Assembly (NCBI GenBank): GCA_026414765.1
Contig: JAOAIJ010000028.1
Span: 1-64,000, forward strand
Length of the DNA: 64,000 bases
Direction: 5' to 3'
Source: Clostridia bacterium
Lineage (GTDB): Bacteria; Bacillota; Clostridia; Acetivibrionales; DSM-27016
Shown here piece by piece: positions 18,366 through 24,109 of the stretch. Within the stretch, counting starts at the first letter, position 1. The number at the start of each line of letters is the position of its first letter. The notes beneath the pieces are model-generated. The model did no database searches. It was not told the origin of the DNA and worked only from the letters and a program-made list of their open reading frames with translations. The position numbers were made by a program, and so were the translations under genes.

Positions 18366-18410
18366 TTGAAAGACTTTAGTCTGGAAAGCTATGCGCTGAT
18401 AAGCGCATAA
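18366..18410 (+). other. Possible 14-codon mini-ORF overlapping a hairpin, between fliS and flgN-like gene
   Basis: A perfect AGAGGAGG ribosome site at about 18352-18359 is followed after 6 bases by TTG 18366 and a 14-residue frame (MKDFSLESYALISA) that ends at TAA 18408-18410. A perfect 8-base-pair hairpin with a GATA loop, 18390-18409, covers the last codons. The pairing of a strong ribosome site with a hairpin at the stop looks like a leader peptide or translational-coupling element. It may also be chance. Confidence 0.4.
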
Positions 18411-18429
18411 ATTATACTAACCCCATAAG

Positions 18430-18450
18430 AAAGTGTTTCGACACTTTTTG
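18430..18450 (+). terminator. Rho-independent terminator after fliS
   Basis: AAAGTGT, a TTCG tetraloop and ACACTTT, followed by TTG-rich sequence. The stem is only 7 base pairs but has a stabilising UUCG-type loop and a short T run. It ends, or attenuates, transcription from flaG-fliD-fliS before the next gene. Confidence 0.75.
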
Positions 18451-18500
18451 TGTGCCTAGTTGAACAATTAATTTGGCACATTGGGGACATGGAGGTTAAA

Positions 18501-18983
18501 ATGTCTCCTGAACAGTACGTTCAAAGACTCACAGAGATATCACATAAGAAACATAAATATATGCAGGATATGTACATGCTCACAGTTGAACAGTCCAAAA
18601 CCATAAATGAGGATGGTCTTGAGCAATTGGATAAAATTATTGCTGCAAGACAAACCCTTATAGAGCAGGTGGACAAGCTGGATGAGGAGTTTAGCGTATA
18701 CTTCCAGCGGTTAAAGCAGGTACTGGGAGTAAAAAGCCTGGATGAAATAAAGAGTCCCGGGATACCGGGTGTAAAAGAACTGCAGCAATCAATAAAAGCG
18801 GTTATGGGTCTGATAAAAGATATAACAGAGCTTGATAAGCAAAACAATAATAAGGCTAAAAAGCTTCTTGATGAACTGGGAAATGAAATTAGAAAAATAA
18901 ACCAGGGAAAGAGAGTCAATATGGCATATAATCCCAGTCCGGTTATGCAACCACCTTCATATTTTATTGACAAAAAGAAATAA
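18501..18983 (+). CDS. FlgN/FliT-like flagellar export chaperone
   Basis: 160 residues, mostly long coiled-coil helices with a heptad pattern (residues about 1-130), then a conserved-looking tail YNPSPVMQPPSYFIDKKK. That short tail, with Tyr-Phe-Ile-Asp near the end, is seen in clostridial FlgN proteins. FlgN is the export chaperone for hook-filament junction proteins FlgK and FlgL. Start ATG 18501 is 5 bases after GGAGG; an ATG at 18489 is in frame with a poorer site. The location after fliS supports a flagellar role. FliT rather than FlgN remains possible. Confidence 0.75.
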   Translation: MSPEQYVQRLTEISHKKHKYMQDMYMLTVEQSKTINEDGLEQLDKIIAARQTLIEQVDKLDEEFSVYFQRLKQVLGVKSLDEIKSPGIPGVKELQQSIKAVMGLIKDITELDKQNNNKAKKLLDELGNEIRKINQGKRVNMAYNPSPVMQPPSYFIDKKK

Positions 18984-19006
18984 GTCGGTTTATGGCTTAA
19001 AATGTA

Positions 19007-19042
19007 TAAAAGATGCAGTTTTTACCTGCATCTTTCTTTTAT
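19007..19042 (+). terminator. Rho-independent terminator after flgN-like gene
   Basis: AAAGATGCAG and CTGCATCTTT form a 10-base-pair stem around a TTTTTAC loop, followed by CTTTTAT. It marks the end of the flagellar gene block. Confidence 0.88.
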
Positions 19043-19135
19043 ATCCACAATTAAGGGGTATGTGGATATAAAAACTGTGGATAATGTGCATAAGTCTGTG
19101 AATAACCTTTGTTGGTTTATTTTGGCTGTGGGTAA
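19041..19135. repeat. Cluster of five DnaA-box-like 9-mers
   Basis: Five sites match the DnaA box TTATCCACA with zero or one mismatch: ATATCCACA at 19041-19049 (+), then, reading TGTGGATAA-like, 19061-19069 (TGTGGATAT), 19076-19084 (exact TGTGGATAA), 19097-19105 (TGTGAATAA) and 19127-19135 (TGTGGGTAA). Four lie in one orientation. The cluster occupies the non-coding gap between the flagellar terminator and corA, next to AT-rich DNA. Replication genes are not nearby. It may titrate or load DnaA, or regulate corA. Confidence 0.6.
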
Positions 19136-19191
19136 TTTTTTCGTAAGTTCTGGCGGTTTTTCTTTTATGTAAATGATATGAATATGGGTAT

Positions 19192-19231
19192 AAGGTTTTA
19201 TGTTGACACATAAAACCTTTAGGAATATAAT
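19192..19231 (+). promoter_or_regulatory. Consensus sigma-A promoter embedded in an inverted repeat, upstream of the M-box
   Basis: TTGACA at 19203-19208 and TATAAT at 19226-19231 are both exact consensus hexamers, 17 bases apart. The -35 box is the exact centre of an inverted repeat with 11-base arms: AAGGTTTTATG (19192-19202) and CATAAAACCTT (19209-19219). The promoter would start the corA leader RNA about 100 bases before the riboswitch. The flanking palindrome suggests a repressor operator over the -35 element. Confidence 0.75.
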
Positions 19232-19333
19232 TATTATGACTGTATAAATAATGTAGTTAGGTGCTAAATTGAATAATGATTTTTGCAGGATGACAAGTTA
19301 TCTTTATGGGATAATAACACATGCTGCCGATGT

Positions 19334-19484
19334 CTTTGTTAGGTGAGGCTCCTATACAGAAAAATGCTGCTACCCCGAAACGTCGAAAGACGCCAATGGG
19401 TCAACAGGCACTACCGGATTAAGGTTTTGCCTAATGTAGCTGGTTAGGATTACCTACGCTGTATAGTGCTAAAACTCAACGAGG
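19334..19484 (+). ncRNA. M-box (ykoK leader) magnesium riboswitch
   Basis: The sequence has the conserved M-box blocks in order: GTTAGGTGAGGCTCCTATACAG, read in pieces as GTTAGGTGAGG and CTCCTATACAG (19339-19360), GCTGCTACCC, AAAGACGCCAATGGGTCAACAG (AAAGACGCC, AATGGGTCAACAG), the AATGTAGCTGG block, and the 3' end TAGTGCTAAAACTCAACGAG. M-box RNAs fold when Mg2+ is high and switch off Mg2+ transporters. Here corA lies downstream. The closing helix pairs CTTTGTT with AACGAGG. The same 3' segment can pair with the terminator instead, which explains the switch. Confidence 0.93.
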
Positions 19485-19509
19485 GAAGAACGGTTTTATT
19501 TTGATTTGC

Positions 19510-19538
19510 AAAACTTCCACTCGTTGGAAGTTTTTTTA
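19510..19538 (+). terminator. Riboswitch-controlled terminator (with antiterminator partner)
   Basis: AAACTTCCA and TGGAAGTTT form a stem followed by seven Ts. The 5' side of its loop, CTCGTTG at 19520-19526, is the exact complement of CAACGAG at 19477-19483, the 3' strand of the M-box closing helix. With Mg2+ bound the closing helix forms and the terminator folds. Without Mg2+ the CAACGAG/CTCGTTG pairing prevents it. Confidence 0.85.
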
Positions 19539-19629
19539 GTTTATTTGGTGCAGAAAACTGATTTTAGAAACTTAACTTGGGTTAAAATAAGATTTAATGA
19601 ATTTTCGTCAGCAAAGGAGAGTGAGAGTC

Positions 19630-20568
19630 ATGATAGAGATATTCAAAACCACTGAAAACGGCCAGGAACATGTTAGGATTGATTCAATCGAAAAAGGCTG
19701 TTGGATAGACCTTGTTGCGCCGACAGAAGAGGAATTGAATTATATACAGGAAAAGCTTAATATACTTCCGAACTTTTTAAGGGACCCTCTTGATGAAGAA
19801 GAAAAACCCAGAATAGATATAGAAGACAATCAGACTCTTATAATAGTTGATATTCCGTATGTTTATGAGGATGGAAAAAATCTCAAATATGAGACTATAC
19901 CAATGGGTCTCTTGATAGTTGAAGACTATATTATTACCATCTGCCTGAAAAAGAACATAATTCTTGAGTATTTTAAGGAAAAGAGAATAAAGGAATTTTA
20001 TACATTCAAAAAAACCAGGTTTACATTCCAGATACTCTTTGTTGTTGCAAAGGAGTATTTAAAATATCTGAGACATATAGACAAGAAAACTGACGATGTT
20101 GAAAAATCCCTGCATAAATCCATGAGAAACAAGGAGTTATTCAAGCTTCTTGAGCTGGAGAAAAGCCTTGTGTTTTTCACTACTTCACTTAAGTCAAATG
20201 AGATGATGATGGAAAAGCTTCTTAGGGGAAAACATATAAGGATGTACGAGGAAGACCAGGATCTGCTTGAGGATGTCATAATAGAAAACAAGCAGGCAAT
20301 TGAGATGGCTAATATTTATAGTTCAATATTAAGTAACATGATGGGAACCTTTGCTTCGGTTATCAGCAATAACTTAAACATGGTGATGAAATTTCTCGCG
20401 TCTATGACGATAGTAATGGCTATACCTACAATGATTTCGAGCTTTTTTGGTATGAATGTACCGGTTCCTTTTCAGCATAACGGGCTTGGATTTCTTTTTG
20501 TAACACTTATTGCGCTTGTTGTATCTACTGTAGCTATATTTATTCTTTCAAAAAAGGAAATGTTTTAA
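19630..20568 (+). CDS. corA: CorA-family magnesium (divalent metal) transporter
   Basis: 312 residues of the CorA/MIT family. A large cytoplasmic N-terminal domain is followed by long helices and two C-terminal membrane segments. The GMN motif that forms the pore mouth is at residues 274-276 (FFGMNVPVP). The protein forms a pentameric Mg2+ channel in the cell membrane. The M-box riboswitch upstream confirms magnesium as the regulated ion. Start ATG 19630 lies 9 bases after AAAGGAGA; the frame is open further upstream without a good start. The 3' end overlaps a convergent small gene by 29 bases. Confidence 0.92.
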   Translation: MIEIFKTTENGQEHVRIDSIEKGCWIDLVAPTEEELNYIQEKLNILPNFLRDPLDEEEKPRIDIEDNQTLIIVDIPYVYEDGKNLKYETIPMGLLIVEDYIITICLKKNIILEYFKEKRIKEFYTFKKTRFTFQILFVVAKEYLKYLRHIDKKTDDVEKSLHKSMRNKELFKLLELEKSLVFFTTSLKSNEMMMEKLLRGKHIRMYEEDQDLLEDVIIENKQAIEMANIYSSILSNMMGTFASVISNNLNMVMKFLASMTIVMAIPTMISSFFGMNVPVPFQHNGLGFLFVTLIALVVSTVAIFILSKKEMF

Positions 20569-20722
20569 TAACGTCTGTAAAGAAGTTTAATACTGTAGTA
20601 CGGATGCCAGGAATAAAGATCAGAACTGCCGATATTGCAGCAAGTAATACGACCAGAACTAATAAAAAATTACGCAGTTTATGGGATTTTCTCGGGACAT
20701 AGGTAATACCGCTGATTTTCAT
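20540..20722 (-). CDS. Small single-pass membrane protein, function unknown
   Basis: 60 residues: a basic N-terminus (MKISGITYVPRKSHK), one strong hydrophobic helix (residues about 18-37) and a short soluble tail. Start ATG has a good ribosome site, GGGAGG, 6 bases upstream on the minus strand, which is the main reason to call it real. It is convergent with corA and its last codons are antisense to the corA 3' end. No family is recognised. It could be a small regulator of CorA, but there is no direct evidence. Confidence 0.65.
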   Translation of the reverse strand: MKISGITYVPRKSHKLRNFLLVLVVLLAAISAVLIFIPGIRTTVLNFFTDVIKTFPFLKE

Positions 20723-20888
20723 AATATTCCTCCCGGACTAGATAATGCTGCTATTATTAACATGTAGGCTATTCTAATTATATTTTTATTTATAAATAAT
20801 GTAAAGTAAAAATTATAGATAAGAGTGCGTTTATGTACAGCAACACTTTAGGCATATACCTTAGTATAAAAAACTTGAGAGGCTCTGT

Positions 20889-21776
20889 ATGATTTGCAAT
20901 TATTGTCCCAGACACTGTAATACTGATAGAAGCAGTAATAAAGGCTTTTGCAATATGGGTGAACGGCCCGTAGTAGCAAAAGCATTTTTACATATGTGGG
21001 AAGAGCCCTGTATAAGTGGAGTAAATGGTTCGGGGACGGTGTTTTTCTCAGGCTGTAATTTAAAGTGTGTATACTGCCAGAACTTCCCTATAAGTCAGCA
21101 GAATTTCGGAAAAGAGATTTCAGAAGAAGAATTAAGTAAGATATTTATCAGACTTATGAAAAAGGGTGCGCATAATATAAACCTTGTTAACCCCAGCCAT
21201 TTTGTTTTTCAAATAAGAAACAGTATTGAGGCGGTAAAAGGTCTTGATATACCTGTTGTGTATAATTCTAACGGGTATGAAGGAAGAGCGGGCTTAGAAA
21301 TGATGGATGGTTGGGTAGACGTCTATCTGCCTGATTTTAAATACTATAGTAAGGATGTATCTTTAAAATATTCTGGCGCGCCGGATTATTCTGCTGTTGC
21401 TGCAGATGCCATAATTGAAATGTACCGGCAGGTAGGGGATCCAGTGTTTGATAAAAATGGCATCATAAAAAGTGGCCTCATTATCCGCCATCTCATACTT
21501 CCTGGGTTGGCGCAGGAATCTATAAGGATCCTTGACTGGATAAAGGAGAATTTGCCGCAGAGCGTCATGATCAGCCTGATGAGCCAATACATACCTTTTT
21601 ATAAAGCTGACAGCTATAATGAAATAAACAGGAGAATAACCAGAAAAGAATATGAAAAAGTAGTAAATCACGCAATTAAAATCGGGTTGGATAACGGGTA
21701 TATCCAGGAACGGTGTTCTGCTGAGGAAGAATATGTACCTGAGTTTGATCTTAGGGGAGTAATTGGAGAAGAATAA
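20889..21776 (+). CDS. Radical SAM protein, pyruvate formate-lyase activase-like
   Basis: 295 residues. The N-terminus carries a Cys cluster (MICNYCPRHC, then GFCNMG), followed by the radical SAM iron-sulfur motif CNLKCVYC near residue 57. Downstream are VNPSHFV and DVYLPDFKYY typical of this PflA-like subgroup (PflX type, close to the AmmeMemoRadiSam proteins). Standard glycyl-radical activases have a different layout, and no glycyl-radical enzyme is nearby, so the substrate is unknown. Start ATG 20889 follows GAGAGG. It is a single-gene unit with its own terminator. Confidence 0.8.
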   Translation: MICNYCPRHCNTDRSSNKGFCNMGERPVVAKAFLHMWEEPCISGVNGSGTVFFSGCNLKCVYCQNFPISQQNFGKEISEEELSKIFIRLMKKGAHNINLVNPSHFVFQIRNSIEAVKGLDIPVVYNSNGYEGRAGLEMMDGWVDVYLPDFKYYSKDVSLKYSGAPDYSAVAADAIIEMYRQVGDPVFDKNGIIKSGLIIRHLILPGLAQESIRILDWIKENLPQSVMISLMSQYIPFYKADSYNEINRRITRKEYEKVVNHAIKIGLDNGYIQERCSAEEEYVPEFDLRGVIGEE

Positions 21777-21796
21777 ACTGAATATTAAGATTGTGG

Positions 21797-21835
21797 AAGT
21801 GCTGTCCTGGGAAACTACGGGCAGCACTTTTTTTA
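21797..21835 (+). terminator. Rho-independent terminator after radical SAM gene
   Basis: AAGTGCTGTCC and GGGCAGCACTT form an 11-base-pair stem with one wobble pair, followed by a run of seven Ts. It may also shield the convergent gene at 21874. Confidence 0.9.
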
Positions 21836-21873
21836 TCTAGCAAAATTATCTATGTAATTAATAACTAAACTGT

Positions 21874-22551
21874 TTATGGAATATAAGATGTACCCCAATT
21901 AACGGTTGTAATTATAGTAGACTCAGATTGTTTCCAATCATAAGAAAGCGGTGTTCCTGGTATTCCTATAACTACATATCCACCAATGTTAAGATTAGAT
22001 GTTTCAGTTATCGTACTTGATGTATATGAAAGCTCCAGAGAATTTTGTTTTTCAATTTTATATTTCGTAAATGCGTCCCAGCAGTCGATTGTTACACATG
22101 GGTTAGCCGCATCCCACCATATTTTGCTAGTACTAGTCTTAAGATAAGTACCTGTACAGCTATGAACCAGGGCGTAGCTAGTACCATTAGAAAACCTGTA
22201 GCTTAGGTTTACGTTACCTTGTAGCTTCATATCAGATTGAACTACTGTTTTATTGCTTATGTCAGATATAGCTTCTGTTGCACTAACACCACCAATATTA
22301 TCACTGTTTATTGTTATTTCCTTTGGTTGTTGATTTAGCATATTGATAGCATCTTCAATTTGTCCAACTGTTACGGATGAGGTATAATTTGATGATCCTT
22401 TTACTACTTTAGCAGTTTTAGGATCTATCCCAAGATACTTTAAAATTTTATTTATGTTATCCTTGGTAATTAAAGTATCGCGGTTAATATCACCTTTTGA
22501 ATATGAATCCTTGTCTTGAGAAAACGTTACAATGCTGCATGAAACTAGCAT
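21874..22551 (-). CDS. Secreted dockerin-like protein; signal peptide out of frame
   Basis: 225 residues as read. After a short hydrophobic start comes one dockerin-type calcium repeat (KGDINRDTLITKDNINKILKYLG, seen as GDINRDTLITKDN then INKILKYLG) and a second, degenerate repeat lacking the Asp/Asn ligands. The rest is Ser/Thr-rich with beta character and a single Cys pair; no catalytic family is recognised. Dockerins tether enzymes to cohesins in cellulosomes. No ribosome site precedes the ATG at 22551. A good one (GGAGAG) precedes ATG 22587-22589, whose frame gives the start of a signal peptide but hits a stop. Adding one A to the A4 run at 22583-22586 joins both into MKKKTFKLGLAVVMLVSC. 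It is therefore a frameshifted gene, a phase-variable gene or a sequencing error. Confidence 0.65.
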   Translation of the reverse strand: MLVSCSIVTFSQDKDSYSKGDINRDTLITKDNINKILKYLGIDPKTAKVVKGSSNYTSSVTVGQIEDAINMLNQQPKEITINSDNIGGVSATEAISDISNKTVVQSDMKLQGNVNLSYRFSNGTSYALVHSCTGTYLKTSTSKIWWDAANPCVTIDCWDAFTKYKIEKQNSLELSYTSSTITETSNLNIGGYVVIGIPGTPLSYDWKQSESTIITTVNWGTSYIP

Positions 22552-22707
22552 TACTACTGCTAAACCAAGCTTAAAAGTTTTCTTTTCATAAATAATACTC
22601 TCCTTATGATTATTTTATGTAACTACTGATTCTCCATATTGAATAAGACTTAAAAACATTATGCTATAAGTTTATAGTAAGGTCTGCTCACTTTATATGG
22701 AGTATTT

Positions 22708-22759
22708 AATACCTTAATTAAACAGGTGTAGAAAAACTTATTTGATTAAGGTATTTTTT
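22708..22759 (+). terminator. Terminator-like hairpin in a non-coding region
   Basis: AATACCTTAAT (22708-22718) and ATTAAGGTATT (22745-22755) form an 11-base-pair stem followed by TTTTG. The loop is long (26 bases). The T run lies on the plus-strand side, yet no plus-strand gene ends here. It may end a small RNA or be a leftover of an older gene order. Confidence 0.5.
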
Positions 22760-22935
22760 GTAAATATGTTCAAATACTATACAGAACATAGAAATTATAC
22801 CAAATTGTTCAAGGTGTTTTTGTAAAAACATGTAATAATTCTAAAAATCTTTTTGATTGACTATATGTGTTCATGTGGTAATATGGAATAAATTAACTAT
22901 AAATATAAAAAGTGAGATTATAAGAGTCACCAAGC

Positions 22936-23069
22936 TAACAGTTTAGTCCAATAATATTTTTCCAATTGAAGGATTGTTCTGTAGTGGGAGTATGGAGTAC
23001 TTAAACTACATTCAACCTATAAATTAAAGGGACATCTGTCTCGTGGGACGTTAGAGAAGCGAACTGTTA
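22936..23069 (+). ncRNA. Candidate structured RNA or leader of unknown class
   Basis: TAACAGTT (22936-22943) can pair with AACTGTTA (23062-23069) and closes a 134-base element. Inside are a hairpin TGTAGT...ACTACA (22980-22985 with 23005-23010) that contains a second AGTA/TACT stem, and a GTCTC/GGGAC-rich arm near 23036-23050. The element lies about 90 bases before the small membrane protein at 23158. It does not match the riboswitch classes I can recognise (M-box, T-box, cobalamin, TPP, SAM, lysine, c-di-GMP). The folding is by eye only. Confidence 0.35.
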
Positions 23070-23157
23070 AGGTTATATGCTAGAATACTCTGTTATTATG
23101 GCAGGAATGAAAGAACCTTTAGTTAAAGCCACATAAAGGTAGAAAGGAAGAGAATAA

Positions 23158-23598
23158 ATGTCGTTTATAAAGTTTGTACTTACAATTATAAATTTCGTTT
23201 TTTATATAATAATAGTTATAGTATTCATAAAAGCATTACGAAACGACTTTGGGTTACAAAAAAGATTTATCAGAGCTTTATTATGTATTACTTTTATTAC
23301 AGTGTCAATTAGTCCATTTATAGTTCCTATTAAAGTTACTTCATTTGAAGAATTCAATGTGTTAAAATTTGGTATGCCGTACCCTTTTATTGAACAGCAT
23401 ACGTTATCTCAGGTTCCTAAAAGGGGTTACCCTTTTTTTACTACGTTTATAAATCCTTGGGGGCATTCGCTGAATTCACACTTGAATATAAGACTGGACT
23501 TATATATATTATCTTTTGTTGTTTCATATGTTATCTTATATTTATTTGTATATTTCATCAAGCAGATGTCCAATCGGAAGAAAAAAAAATCTATATAA
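23158..23598 (+). CDS. Small membrane protein, function unknown
   Basis: 146 residues with three predicted membrane helices: residues about 5-25, 38-57 and 118-137. A loop of about 60 residues with several aromatic and proline residues separates the second and third. The C-terminus is very basic (NRKKKK). Start ATG 23158 lies 7 bases after AAAGGAAG. No family is recognised. Codon use is AT-richer than in the flanking operons, and the surroundings hold gene relics, so it may be acquired DNA. Confidence 0.7.
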   Translation: MSFIKFVLTIINFVFYIIIVIVFIKALRNDFGLQKRFIRALLCITFITVSISPFIVPIKVTSFEEFNVLKFGMPYPFIEQHTLSQVPKRGYPFFTTFINPWGHSLNSHLNIRLDLYILSFVVSYVILYLFVYFIKQMSNRKKKKSI

Positions 23599-24109
23599 CA
23601 GGCTGACTACATTAACAAATACCTAAATATTTACACAAATTATGTTCCCGTGGGTCGATTTCAAACCCTAATCTTATTAGTACTGCATCATCAAATTACA
23701 TACCAGTATCAAGGAGGAAGTAAATGATGTAAATTATAGAGTAGCTGAAACTGTAGCTACTTTAGCCTATGGTTTTTGCCTTGAAAGTTTAATTTCCTAG
23801 CTTCCACTACTCCCATATTACTATATTTAGATTTCCAACGGTAAAAGATATGCTTCTCTGAAAACCTTTTCTTCTTTTTTTGTTCCCTGATATTTTTATT
23901 ATATCATTCAGACTAACTTAAGAAATGAATGATTTTTTTTGAAGCAAGTCGCCCTGACTTTCACTCAACTCTTTGTCAAATATATCGGATTTTGTACTAT
24001 ATTGAAAAATTTCAAATAAATTTGTAAAAAAATGTAGATAAATATAAACATTTATGATAAAATATGGACAAATTACAATAATGTATTTAGATGGGATATA
24101 AGGGAATAA
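23599..24109 (+). other. Non-coding gap containing a pilus-gene relic
   Basis: No complete gene is seen. The only recognisable piece is the 69-base relic at 23696-23764, listed separately. The final 150 bases are extremely AT-rich and must contain the promoter of the pilus operon, but no convincing -35/-10 pair stands out. Confidence 0.6.
23696..23764 (+). pseudogene. Relic copy of part of the pilus gene at 32148-32612
   Basis: Bases 23696-23764 match 32226-32294 with only a handful of differences. Translated, the relic reads LHTSIKEEVNDVNYRVAETVAT, given in two parts as LHTSIKEEVND and VNYRVAETVAT, against LHTGIKEEVND and VNYSVAETVAT in the intact gene. The homologous frame is bounded by stops at 23678 and 23798, and no start or remaining domains are present. 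The relic sits about 350 bases before the first gene of the operon that contains the intact copy. Confidence 0.8.

Noticed and set aside
18990-19211. 73-codon minus-strand frame in the gap before corA
   Set aside because: Rich in His, Lys and Thr, covers the DnaA-box cluster and the flagellar terminator, and lacks a ribosome site.
23640-23700. tRNA-like T-arm (GTTCCCGTGGGTCGATTTCAAACCC)
   Set aside because: The pairing does not extend to an acceptor stem, D-arm or anticodon arm.
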